From Xanthoparmelia taractica (taxonomy: Eukaryota; Ascomycota; Lecanoromycetes; Lecanorales; Parmeliaceae), in contig JANQBS010000562.1 in the NCBI GenBank assembly GCA_033085395.1, positions 1-13,966 on the forward strand: a DNA stretch of 13,966 nt, written 5' to 3'. This document shows positions 1-9,223 of the stretch, piece by piece (the first letter of the stretch is position 1; every line of letters starts with the position of its first letter). The translations under genes and the position numbers were made by a program. Under the pieces are notes generated by a model. That model saw only the letters and a list, made by a program, of their open reading frames with translations, searched no databases and was not told the DNA's origin.

Positions 1-95
1 ATTATAAGTATTAAGATTCTATAAGAATAAATTTATCTTATAATTAATTCTAGTAATTATTCTAATAATTATCTAAGTATATTAAAATTTTATTA

Positions 96-216
96 ATTTA
101 GACGCTAATACGTAGGGTTCTTGATAATCTTTCTATATTAAATAGATAGTAGAAATTAATACTTAATCGATTTTCTTTTCGATAATTCTTTTAATAATAG
201 ATATTAGCGTCTAAAT
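96..216. repeat. 15-bp perfect inverted repeat around a ~91-bp centre
   Basis: Positions 96-110 (ATTTAGACGCTAATA) and 202-216 (TATTAGCGTCTAAAT) are exact reverse complements. Together they enclose about 91 bp, giving a 121-bp unit. This could be a small fold-back or MITE-like relic inside the left repeat, or a chance pairing in low-complexity DNA. I see no convincing target-site duplication beside it. Confidence 0.35.
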
Positions 217-478
217 AATTTCCTCCTTAAACTTTCTTCTTAAATAATTCTTATTTATCGTATTTTTCTTTCGTTCTAATGTTTAAGACGCGTTTCTATT
301 ATTAATATAATTAAAGATACTTAATATACTTCTATTCTAATAGAGAGTATATAAATAATAATTTTTAATTAAATTGTAATTTATAGAGCATCGATTTTAT
401 AGAAGTAATTACTTTTTTTATCTTTATATTTCTTTATTAATCTTTTTTCTAGCTATTAAAAAAAAAGAATAATTAAAT

Positions 479-760
479 TCTTAGATATACTTTTCGCTCT
501 TTAATATAAAGTTCAATAATCTTAAGTTTATAATTTCACGTTATAGCGTAATTAATCGATTTAAAGATAATTAATTAAAGCGTAAAGTCGTTTAAGATCT
601 TAGCGAAAATCTTAATATTAAACGCTTAAGAATAAGACTCGATATTTTTATTTTTAAAGAAAAGAAATTAAAACGCGTAAAGAAAGCTAATAACGTCGCT
701 AAAAATTATCGTATTTATATTTATAAAAAAATTAGCGAATTCGTAACTACTTTAGACTTA
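479..760 (+). pseudogene. Unidentified Lys/Arg-rich degraded frame
   Basis: The plus-strand frame that ends at 760 has only a few stop codons, all TAA or TAG as expected from mutated CAA/CAG. It reads as a basic, probably helical tail, with stretches such as KEKKLKRVKKANNVAKNY (656-709) followed by a Ser/Thr-containing end, SEFVTTLDL. The same reading is preserved, with transitions only, in the inverted copy at 13859-13966. The composition recalls the basic C-terminal tails of Fot1/pogo-type fungal transposases, but no catalytic motif is visible upstream in this window, so this is only a guess. It may equally belong to another repeat family. Reading stops where the hAT-related sequence starts. 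Confidence 0.3.
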
Positions 761-762
761 TA

Positions 763-1380
763 TACGGGTCGGAAAGGTCTGGTATATTTGATGGGATATC
801 CCATATTATATCGTATCATACTATATCATGAAAGAGTATTATAGGGAAGTTATATTAGATTACTTATAAAGATATGAGATGAGAAATTACTAATATTATA
901 GAATGATCTGGGAAATTTCTAATATATATAGAGGTATTCTATAATGTAGATTATTTTTTATATTAGATGGCGAATAAGATAAGAAAATTCTAGGTTAATA
1001 TATAAGGTAGGGCGAAATTAGCTTAAGCAATTATTAAACTCCGGCATTTAATAAGTAATATTAAGATAAACTCTCTTCTAATTTAATCTCGCTAAGTAAA
1101 TATAGCTATTCTAATAAGTAATAACTAGAATAATAATTATAATACATTATTTTCTTGAATTGCAATCTGCGTAAGATCGCTAAGTCGATTTCTTCTCTAA
1201 TTACTTATAAAACGATTTTAAATTATCTCTCTTACTTTTTTCGCAGGTCTTTAATCTATAAAGATTAATTCTTTATTACTTTACGTTCGCTTCTCTTCTC
1301 TCAATTAAAGAATAATTAATAAATAAAATTTTAATAAAAAAGAATTAATTTCTTACTTAGATTAATCTAAAGAATACTTT
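763..1380 (-). other. hAT element 3' non-coding end, candidate terminus near 763
   Basis: This segment lies between the left repeat and the hATC-coding part of the transposase, downstream of the transposase on the minus strand. It begins with CGGGTCGGAAAGGTCTGG at about 765-782, which resembles a hAT terminal inverted repeat (hAT ends often start with a C/TAGGG-like sequence). This assignment is from memory and unproven. The first ~280 bp keep many more TG and CA dinucleotides than the sequence left of 762, so a boundary near 763 is supported by base composition. I could not find the matching opposite terminus or an 8-bp duplication on the right side. No gene is visible here. Confidence 0.4.
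791..804. repeat. 14-bp perfect palindrome in hAT subterminal region
   Basis: ATGGGATATCCCAT reads identically on both strands. It lies about 28 bp inside the candidate hAT end and is followed by related ATATC/GTATC/ATATCATG steps to about 830. hAT elements commonly carry short subterminal repeats that bind transposase, so that is a plausible role, inferred from position only. Confidence 0.4.
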
Positions 1381-1873
1381 ATTATTATTACTAATGTAAT
1401 TAACATTAGAAATCTCCTCTATCTAATAATTTCGAATTTTTTGATTAGTCTATCTAGCTTCAAGTAATATATTAAGATCTTTCTCTAAGTTTAGTGTATT
1501 TTATTCGTAGCTATTTTATTAATATTCTATATAAGAAATTATTATTAAGACTCGAAATATTAAAGGCGAATAGCTTTTTTAACTATTATATAGTCGCTTA
1601 GCCTATGAGAAATATCGCTTATAAGCTATAGCTTTATTAGATACGACTAAGATATCTTTAGTCACACGTGCTATTATTAAAATCTAAGACTCTAAGCTTT
1701 TTTATTAATTAAGAATTAATAAACTCTTAAAATAAGTGAAAGATACTTAATTAAGATTAGAAATTTAAGTTATAACTAGAATAATAAGTAGAATACTAAT
1801 CTTCTCTTTTATATTATTAAAATTAATTATTATTTAACACTTCTATCGTCTTTTCGATCTCATTAATAATATT
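1381..1873 (-). pseudogene. hAT transposase, C-terminal fragment (hATC domain), split by retrotransposon
   Basis: Read on the minus strand, 1680 down to about 1441 matches the hAT C-terminal dimerisation domain (hATC). An ARVTKDILVV segment is followed by YKRYFS*AKRLYNS, the counterpart of the conserved ERLFS...R region, then by a helical LIII-rich part and an acidic end. The glutamate expected before R in the ERLF motif is lysine, a G-to-A type change. Stops are TAA/TAG in place of CAA/CAG or TGG. From 1868 to about 1760 the frame is the direct continuation of the fragment that ends at 9512. Between about 1690 and 1760 the frame shifts by one base relative to the hATC part. The gene is broken by the chromovirus inserted at 1874-9511 and by many stops. 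The true C-terminus is uncertain; I set it near 1381. Confidence 0.72.
1869..1873. repeat. Target-site duplication, left copy (ATATT)
   Basis: The five bases ATATT directly precede the 5' LTR and recur directly after the 3' LTR at 9512-9516. A 5-bp duplication is usual for Ty3/Gypsy integrases. It shows that the two LTRs belong to a single insertion event. Confidence 0.85.
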
Positions 1874-2017
1874 TGTCACGGAAAGCGCACTTGCCAAGCC
1901 AATCGAGAATAGCTAAGGCAAGTGCTTGGCAGACTAGCCCTAACTTAGATAGAATTTTCCAACTTAGAATAATCAAGAATTAGATACTCAACTAACCTTA
2001 CACCCTTTGCTATTATA
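1874..2017 (+). repeat. 5' LTR (144 bp)
   Basis: It starts TGTCAC and ends with TATTATA, where the 3' LTR has TGTTACA, so the ancestral ends were TGT...ACA. I count 11 differences to the 3' LTR in 144 positions, all transitions. An internal 9-bp inverted repeat, GCACTTGCC at 1887-1895 and GGCAAGTGC at 1917-1925, could form a hairpin in the transcript. The LTR is short for a Gypsy element. I see no clear TATA box or polyadenylation signal that can be told from the general AT richness. Confidence 0.92.
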
Positions 2018-2020
2018 GTA

Positions 2021-2034
2021 TGATAGCAACGCCC
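2021..2034 (+). other. Probable primer-binding site
   Basis: Three bases after the 5' LTR comes TGATAGCAACGCCC. A tRNA-primed PBS should begin TGG, complementary to the CCA end of the tRNA, and TGA here fits TGG after one G-to-A change. Reverse-complemented, it would pair with a tRNA ending GGGCGTTGCTA plus CCA; I cannot say which tRNA. Self-priming, as in Tf1-like elements, is not excluded. Confidence 0.55.
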
Positions 2035-2836
2035 AAATAGCTTTCATTAGCTATTTTAGGAGATTCTTTATTATTACTTTATTATTACTTAATTAATACT
2101 TATATATCCGTTAAGATAATTCTACTCCGCGGAGAACTATATTCTATCTAGTAAGATCCGCATATAAAATCATCGGAATTCTTACCCGAACGACCGGAAT
2201 CTCACTAAGTTCGTTATTAAACTTATCTCCCTTATTTTTCTCACACTTACGATTATTACTATTATCGCTACGACTCACTTATTATTACTGTATCGATATT
2301 GCTGCTATCGTAGACTATCACTATTCTTTTAAGCAAGTTACCGTCTTTTTTAGACTACTCACCTTACTAAAAAGAAGAGAAATATTATACTATTTAATTG
2401 CATAATGGGAGAGAACTTAACTTTATATAATATATATCTTTATGTTAATGAAAAACCTTTTCTATTAATGTAATACCATCTTTTCGTTATCAAGAAGATC
2501 GCTATTATTCTGGCTTCGTTAGCTCTAAATTCTATTTCTCGAGATACCGTTATTTTCACCTTTTAAATAGACGAATTTCTACACTTCGATCACGCTTTTA
2601 TTAGTCTCGTCACCGCCGATATCAAGTAATTTATTATCGATATCGTTAAGATTAATTTCAGGCCTTTAGAGATCGTAAAAGAAGTAGCTTTATTAGCCCG
2701 TGACGCACGTATAAGAGCTTATTCTATATTTGTTAAGGCACCAAACTAACCTACTAGCTAGATATATAATCGATTAATTTTCAGGGTCGCTTTAACTAGA
2801 TTTAAGGCTGGTACTTAGTTATTAAGAAGACTAAGA
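2035..2836 (+). other. Retrotransposon leader / gag N-terminal region, start not resolved
   Basis: About 800 bp lie between the primer-binding site and the first part of gag that I can trace. Frame 2, used by the rest of gag-pol, is fairly open from about 2350 to 2836 and has an ATG at 2405. Another frame around 2538-2800 reads as Ser/Pro-rich, as gag N-termini of this family often are. The gag start codon therefore cannot be fixed. The stretch 2220-2340 is pyrimidine-rich on the plus strand. Nothing else is recognisable. Confidence 0.5.
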
Positions 2837-4381
2837 GAACCTTCTTCTATCGGCGATACACCTTATTCTTCGTCTTTAAGAAGTTCTATTACTAATAATT
2901 CTTCTATTAGAAATTCTTTCGTCACTAACTTTAATTCTAATAATTTAACTATCTCAAATTCCACCAATTCTAATTTAAACTCTACTTCGAATTTTACTTT
3001 AAATTCAAGCACAAATTCTACTTCTAGAGATATTTTAAATAACTCTAATATAGCTGGAAATAACAACGTTAACTAATAGAATACTAGCTTCTTACAGTAA
3101 CAGTAAACTACTTTATAAAGTCTTTTACGTAGCGTATCTAGACCGCCTAATAAGCGAGAACCGCCAGAATAAAATAATATTAATGTTATAGTAGAAATTA
3201 CATCAGCTAGTAGATGAAATATTAATAATATAAGATTTTTCAACCCGATGTATAAGAATAAGTTGATGGCTTCCGATGCTTCTTCAATAAAGTATACATT
3301 AAAAGAGATCTACTTTCGAGATATACATTTATTTCTAAAGTATACTCGTAACGTAGCTAGTATTAAGAATAATAAGCTTATTCGTATAAACCTCTAAACT
3401 TATTTTAAGAGACCTACTTTAAAATAATAATTAAGTGAACTTTCTAATAATAATAAGCGTCTTATAAAGCTCGAGAATAAATTAAATAAATAAGAGAGAA
3501 TACTAGTCGAATAATTTAAGGTATCTATTAATATAATAATTAATTTGTTATTGAAGAAGAGATATACCTTAAGAGATGCTATTAGTAAGAGAAAGCCTCG
3601 AGAGTATACATAAAAGATCTTATATACTTCGAAGAATATCGACTTAACTAGTGTTAAAAATTAGCTTAATGTTATTTATAATAACTTAGATATTAAGCTA
3701 AGGCGTGACTTAAGAAAGTCAAAGAATTAAACTACCTTGTATAACTTTCTTGAGGAGATGGATAATCTTAAGCATAATTAATAAATCTATGCAAGCAGAC
3801 ATAATTCGAGAATATAGAGGTTTTCTTCTTCTTCTTCTTCTTCAGGGAATATCTTTGTAAGATCTTCTTAGAATCGTTTAAATCGGAGTGAGAGTAATAG
3901 AGGTATTTCTTATTAGTATTAATCTCGTTTACAATAGCAATTTCCTCAATAATTTCAATTGCGACCTTAGCAAAGTGTAGGTTCTAATAATTAATATCAG
4001 CGGCCTTACTTTTAGTAGTCTTTTCGTCAAAATAATAATCAATATGAATAATTAATATAGTTGTTTTCTCGTTAATTTAATAATTAAAATACTTATTCAA
4101 ATCCGCAGTAAAACGTTTAGCCTCGTTAATCCCTATAAATCGCCACATTAAACGTGTCAAATTCGATCTCGAATCGACCTTTATTTGATAATCAGCAATA
4201 GTAGTTTTCTTTAAGATCAACTTAGGGTTTTTAATAAAATTATCCTTTAAGGCTAGCTCAAGGTTTTCAATAAAATCAAAGTAATTAAAGATCTTAATTT
4301 AATGCTACAAATTATTTAAAAGTAGCTATCTATTAGATCTCTATTATTAATAAAAATACTAAATATAATAAGTAAGCTTAA
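2837..4381 (+). pseudogene. gag: Gag polyprotein region, degraded
   Basis: Gag forms the particle that packages the element RNA. The frame starts with a Ser/Thr/Asn-rich disordered segment (about 2860-3065). A folded capsid-like part follows at about 3150-3790, with recognisable pieces such as NINNIRFFNPMY, the YFRDIHLFLKYTRNVAS region, L*TYFKRPTLK**LSELSN, the FKVS...RYTLRDA block and NFLEEMD. These follow the order of capsid proteins of fungal chromoviruses. Next come a run of seven serines (3824-3844) and a region rich in Gln, Asn, Pro and Arg (about 3860-4300) that is riddled with TAA/TAG, as expected when Gln codons are hit by RIP. I do not see a clear CCHC zinc knuckle. The frame is continuous with protease downstream, so gag and pol may have been a single polyprotein; no separate gag stop can be told apart from RIP stops. 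Confidence 0.8.
3823..3843 (+). repeat. (TTC)7 microsatellite encoding a Ser run
   Basis: Seven tandem TTC units lie at the end of the capsid-like part of gag. In the gag frame they read as TCT serine codons, forming a flexible linker before the Gln/Asn-rich segment. Confidence 0.85.
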
Positions 4382-5701
4382 AGTTCGGATTATTAAAAAG
4401 AAAATATTAATATCGAATACTCTTACTTTGCGGGCGAAGATTAATATAAGAATAAGATATATTATGCTAACTCTAAGCATAATCCTAAGCTTCTTATAGA
4501 GTATAATTAATTTACTAACTTTATGGGGATCGAAACCTACTATTGAAACTATTAGGAATTCTTCTTATTTAAGACGAAATTGTATAAGTATTTACGTGTT
4601 AACTGTTTTGAAAAGCATGTTTATATTAACGAAGTAGTGTCTTCTAACTTTAATAAGTAACTTATAAAGCCCTTCGCTAATAAGCAATTAAAAATTATTA
4701 AGTTTATAGCTTCTAATTAGAATTTAGAAAATAATTTTACTTTTCGAAGTTAAACTTACGCTATAATTATAGTTAAACTCGATTTAGCTAATCAAGAGGA
4801 TGAAGTTTATACTAATATCGAATATAATGTGAGCTTAATAGATAGATTATAATATTCTCAGCAATGTCCGAATATAGTTATCTTCAAGATAATAACACCT
4901 TTGCGAGTGCGTGGGGTTGGTGCTTCTAAGCACGAGACTTCGAAGTACATTACGTAAGATATCTATCTTTCTAAAATTGATAATTAAGGTCGGAAAGTGC
5001 TTGCACATCTACGAAGAGAATTATATTTTGTCGATAACTTATGTGCTAAAATGCTTATTAAAAATAATATTATTGGGCCCGAAGAGATCGTTATTGATAT
5101 AGTTAACAAGAAAGTAAGAATTAATAGTTATAGCACTACGATTGATATTACTACTCGATCTCGGGGCAAATTTATTCGAAAAAAGATCTATATTAAATTA
5201 TCTATTTTTATGCCTTCGCATAGCGAGATAATTCTATTAATTAAGGAAATTAATCTATCTAATGATCGTGATTTCTTATTTAAGTTAGTAGTACAAACGA
5301 ATTTAATAATGTTCGCTTATTTGATTGATTATATAATAACTAAGATCCTGGTTAGAAATAAGTCTAATATATCTATTCAAATTCTAAAGAAATTGAGACT
5401 TAAGAATATTCTCGAAATAGACTACGAAAACTACTTTTAAATTAACATCGAACTCGAATTCGCCTTAACGAAAATAGTTATAAATTTAAGCATAAACTTA
5501 AGCTTAAATTAATTAACTCCCTTGCTAGCTAAAGAAACTAAGCTATTAAATAAAGTTATAGTTTTCGGGAATACATAGACTAGAACTGCATTGGCCGATC
5601 TAGTTAACGAATTCCCAGAGATCTAACAAGATATAGACTTTATTAAAGTATCGGAAGAGAAATAAATAAAGCTTTCGCTAAGAGATGACTTACAAACTAA
5701 A
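4382..5701 (+). pseudogene. pol: Pol: retropepsin-type aspartic protease and linker, degraded
   Basis: This part carries the aspartic protease that processes the polyprotein, followed by the linker to reverse transcriptase. The active-site region is at 4805-4850: the expected DTG triplet reads N-I-E (4814-4822), followed by YNVSLIDR. Each change is a single transition. Downstream are the segment LRVRGVGASKHETSKYI, the RRELYFVDNLCAKMLI block and the hydrophobic NNIIGPEEIVIDI strand that closes the retropepsin fold (about 5080). Then comes a Lys/Arg-rich spacer with a PSHSEIILLI strand. The frame 4997-5440 is open. The upstream half (4382-4800) lacks named motifs but stays in frame with few stops. 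Assignment rests on motif order and on its place before reverse transcriptase. Confidence 0.82.
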
Positions 5702-7360
5702 ATTAATAGAAAAGTCAAAATCTATTCCTTAGATACACGAGATCGGGAGATAATCGACAAAGTCTTTAATAAGCTACACGAATAGAAAAGGCTTGAATAG
5801 ATTAAAGATTCTATATTCTTCTTCTATTCGATATTCGTTATATAAAAAACACTATATAATAACACTATTAAGAAAAGGTTAGTGATTAATATCCGAGGTT
5901 TAAATAACTTACTACTTCGAGATATATATTCAGTGTCTCTTCAATAGAATATGATTAAGATGCTAACTGGCTGTGATTTTATTTTAGTGATTGATACTAC
6001 GTTGTTTTTCTATTAATAGCGAGTGCATTTAAACTACCGCTATATGCAGACGATTATAAGTCATAGAAATTAGAAAATCTTTAATATTTCAATCATAAAT
6101 TATATAAATTCGATTACCTATGTTCAACGCCAAATTGATAAGATCTTGCGACACATTCTCAACGTAAAAGTCTACGTTAATAATGTGATTACGAGTGCTA
6201 GAACATTTCAATAGCACTTATAAGATCTTCGTTAGCTATTTAAGCTTTTCGTGAAATTTAATATTACTATTTCTCCTATAAAGGCCTTTCTGAGATATTC
6301 GAACGTTAACTTGCTAGATAGGAAAGTTAATTCTTTCGACTTAATTTCTTTAGAAGATAAGCTTAAAGCTATTTCGAACTTGCAGTATTCTAGCACTTTA
6401 AGAGAACTTGAACACTACTTGAGATTAACTGACTATCTTCGTTAGTATATTTATTTCTATATATAGCTAGCGCAGCCTTTATAGAAGCTTAAAATACTAC
6501 TTTTTAAAGAAGTATCGAATACTAAACGCTAGAGAAAGCAATACTTTTCTAGAACAAAGCTATCTATAGCGTCAAAGAAGCAATTGGCTTCTTTCCAGCT
6601 TCTCCAAGAAACATTATCCCAGTCAACGATACTAATGTATTTTAATAAAACTCGAACTTTATGAATTAACTTAAATGCCTTAAAGAAGTTTAATTTCGAG
6701 GCGATAGTCTTTCATATTAAAGCAGATTAAAACAAAAACAAATAATCTTCTCGTGTAGAGACGAAGCCTATTCTTTTTCTATCAAGGCTTCTAACTATAG
6801 TAGAAAGAAATTACTGGCCTACGGAATTGAAGATTACTAGTCTTATTTGATATCTAAAGAAAATAAGACACATAATCGAATCTTTAAAGTATTCTATAAG
6901 AATACAGATCGATCACTCTATTATTATTAATATCATGAAGTAAAATTTAATTATTTTAATCATATTAATAATGCGGATAAATATTCGTTTAATTCGAGCT
7001 ACTTAATTCTTAAGGTAATTTAATCTAGCTATCTCTCATAAACCTAACAAAGAATATATTATGCCTAATGCTCTATTAAGGCTTACAAGTCTAAACAAGG
7101 ATAATTCGCTACCTCATTATCATTCGGAATTGAATACTCTCTATATTATAAGCTTAATAGAAATAAATGCTTCATTTCATGAGAAGTGTATTCAAGGCTA
7201 TCAAGAAGATGATTATTAGAAAAGGATTTCTATATAGCTCGATACCAATAATAGTCTAGCTAGCGAGGACGTATTATCTTTGCCTTTCGTTCGGGGAAAG
7301 TATCTCTTTGCTACTAATATTAATCCCTATTTTTCGCCTCGGCCGAAAGCGGAAGAGAAT
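5702..7360 (+). pseudogene. pol: Pol: reverse transcriptase and RNase H, degraded
   Basis: These domains copy the element RNA into DNA and remove the RNA strand. RT motifs in order: RLVINIRGLNNLLLRDIYS (from about 5878), motif A around VIDTTLFFY with its aspartate kept (5993-5995), NSITYVQRQIDKILR, and motif C reading YVNNV at 6173-6187 where YxDDV is expected, so both catalytic aspartates are now Asn. The RT thumb and connection (KFNITISPIKAFL to HYLRLTDYLR, 6251-6445) are open. RNase H follows: the first catalytic Asp is Asn (6668-6670, in *INLNALKKF), the Asp in IQIDHS is kept (6911-6913), and the PDAL-type Asp is Asn (7067-7069, in HKPNKEYIMPNALLRL). Many TAG/TAA/TGA codons stand where Gln or Trp is expected. 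A degraded tether runs to about 7360. Confidence 0.92.
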
Positions 7361-8610
7361 TAATAGAGAAGTTCTTAGCGAGATTCGAAAAAAAAATAAT
7401 AGCAAGAATAAGAATAGCAAAGTCTTACTCACTAAATATAGCGAGATCTTATCTTTCATATTAATAGAACTACTAGTCAATAACGACTTTGTATTTTATT
7501 CTTGCTAATAAAGAATATTCTCACTTTAGCACATAAAGAAGAATATCCTAGCTTCCAGAGATGCTACGAGATCGTTACATTATCCTGATATATTTATGAA
7601 ATCACAAGGCACTTATAAAACTTTATTCGATATTATTTAAAGTGTTTAGTGCTACAAACAAGAAGACACGCATCTTACGATAATTTGCAATCAATCTCAT
7701 CTCCGCCCGTGTCTTTTTATACTCTAACTATTAATTTATTCTAGTATTATCTCTATTAAATTAGAGATTAAATTACATTATATCTATTATCTGCAAGTTC
7801 ATAAAAGTTATTTAATTAATCTTTGACAAGTTAACTTAAAAAGCATCTAATTAAGTAAAAGTATTATTAAATTAACTTAATATTGTTAATTAAGAAATCC
7901 CAAAAGTTATTATTAGCGATCGAGATAAGAAATTTCTTTCGAAGCTCTAAAAATCGCTTTTTAAGCTATTAAAGGTTTCTCTACTTTATTTAATAGCCTA
8001 TCACTCGTAGACTAATAATGCGAGCGAACGCACTAATCAAACTACTGAGATAGCTTTAAGATACTTCGTGTATGCCCTAAAGATACTTTCTTTATAGCCG
8101 AAAGTTCTACTACGAATATAAATCTTCTTAAATAACTCCGCCTCTTCTAGAATTAAAATTACATCGAGCGAAGTGACCTACGATTTTACCTTAAACAGGC
8201 CTTTGAATTTGCTTCGTTTATTAATTAAGATCGATTACGTCTCTACACGAATTATAGCTAAAGATATTATCGATTTTACTCAAATATCTAATAAATTTCA
8301 TTACGATAAAAAGTATTAACTAATATTTCTTAAGGTAAGAGAGTGAGCGCTTCTCCGACTATATAAAGACTATAAGATTCCCTCTACCCTTGGCATCATC
8401 AACAAGCTATTATAATAGTATATCGATTCTTTTCAGGTGATGAATAGAATAGATAGACTCGTCTATAAGCTAACTATTTTTATAGAATAAAGAGTTTATC
8501 TCGTCTTTACGATAGCACAATTAAAACCTTATCCTACGCCACAAAACGATTCTTTTTAACGCTCTCGACCTTAGCATATTTCATCTATTTCTACTAATAA
8601 CGATAACACT
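7361..8610 (+). pseudogene. pol: Pol: integrase, degraded and frameshifted
   Basis: Integrase inserts the DNA copy into the genome. The N-terminal HHCC zinc module is at about 7529-7660: LAHKEEYPSFQRCYEI keeps the first His (7532-7534), the second position is Tyr, and in YYLKCLVLQTRR the first Cys is Tyr (7634-7636) while the second is kept. The core domain's first Asp is Asn (7733-7735, in TLTIN). The second Asp is present in IISDRD (7918-7920) and the Glu in ASERTNQ (8026-8028). Up to 7735 the frame is that of the upstream pol domains; from about 7741 it is one base earlier, consistent with a single-base deletion in a T run near 7736. Past the core, SSEVTYDFTLNRPLNLL and FHYDKK fit the core end and the GPY/F-type C-terminal domain. 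The open frame at 7308-7508 in another phase is not the gene. Confidence 0.88.
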
Positions 8611-8919
8611 ATCAACTTAGAAATCGAACGACTTCTTAATAAACGAATCATTAAAAAGAAACGTGATTTAACTATAGAATACTTAATGAGATAAAAGAAA
8701 TATAGTTCTAAATATGATCAATGATACAATATTAAAGATCTAGATAATGCTCCTGAGTTGATGAAGGAGTATAAGGAGGAAGCGGCTAGAATTCGAGCTA
8801 CTACACCTACATTTACATTCACTTCTGCAAGCTTATCTCCGCCTTCTCAGCCGAAGCCCGCAAGAAGAAAAGATCGTTTAAGAAAGCATAATATCGCTAC
8901 TTTATCAATGCCTTTGTGA
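8611..8919 (+). pseudogene. pol: Chromodomain at the pol C-terminus
   Basis: The frame reads INLEIERLLNKRIIKKK, then EYLMR*KKYSSKYDQ*YNIK, then DLDNAPELMKEYKEEAARI, the layout of a chromodomain: an initial strand with the E-x-E-x-L pattern, the W-rich centre and a terminal helix. Both central tryptophans are stops (TAA after YLMR, TGA before YNI). Chromodomains at this place define chromoviruses and guide insertion to chromatin carrying particular histone marks such as H3K9 methylation. A Pro/Ser/Thr-rich and then basic tail (about 8800-8890) follows, and the frame ends at TGA 8917-8919, or continues in another frame to about 9060 if there is a further indel. The helix and tail from 8750 to 8890 are notably free of stops. 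Confidence 0.85.
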
Positions 8920-9179
8920 ATAAACTAGGTCAATATCATAGCAATACTACACCTGAATAATATCTGCATACACCTACTCACCCCACGGCTGCATCCAAAC
9001 GTTTAACGAATATTATCGACCGAGATATATTTCCCTCTACTCGATAACGTTTATATAATTGTTGAAGGGGCAATACATAGTCGTTATTTTATGACATGAG
9101 AAATTAATTGTATTATATCTATTATTATTATTATTAAGTGACTACTAACTAATATTCTAACTATATAATTTAATCGTTA

Positions 9180-9223
9180 AAAAGACCTTACTATTACTAT
9201 TAAAAGACCTCACTATTACTAAC
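9180..9223 (+). repeat. 22-bp tandem duplication
   Basis: Two adjacent 22-bp units (9180-9201 and 9202-9223) both begin AAAAGACCT and continue YACTATTACTA. They differ at one T/C position and at their last two bases. It lies in the 3' untranslated part of the retrotransposon; function unknown. Confidence 0.7.

Larger units (their letters stand above)
1..762. repeat. Unidentified RIP-degraded repeat, left copy
   Basis: This stretch is very AT-rich and has few CpA or TpG dinucleotides, while CpG survives, which is the pattern left by RIP in ascomycetes. Its right end, 655-762, is repeated in inverted orientation at 13859-13966 with only transition differences, so it is a multicopy sequence. 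The homology stops at about 762, where less mutated sequence of the hAT element begins, so this copy looks interrupted or truncated there. Two coding-like frames can be seen: a lysine/arginine-rich plus-strand frame toward the right end (listed separately) and a weaker minus-strand frame between about 61 and 297 with few stops. I recognise neither. The family is therefore unnamed; a DNA transposon tail or a LINE remnant are both possible. Confidence 0.6.

Noticed and set aside
2863..3066. Open minus-strand frame, 67 codons, rich in Glu, Leu, Val and Lys
   Set aside because: It is the mirror of the Ser/Thr/Asn-rich gag N-terminal segment on the plus strand. The periodic composition comes from TCT/AAT-type codons read backwards.
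4911..5102. Open plus-strand frame of 63 codons
   Set aside because: It overlaps the protease in another phase; the protease phase carries recognisable motifs and this one does not.
7274..7508. Open frames on both strands of 66-68 codons
   Set aside because: They cover the RNase H-integrase tether. The pol phase, though full of stops, reads NINPYFSPRPK before them and YHINRTTSQ*RLCI-like sequence at their end, so these are shadows.
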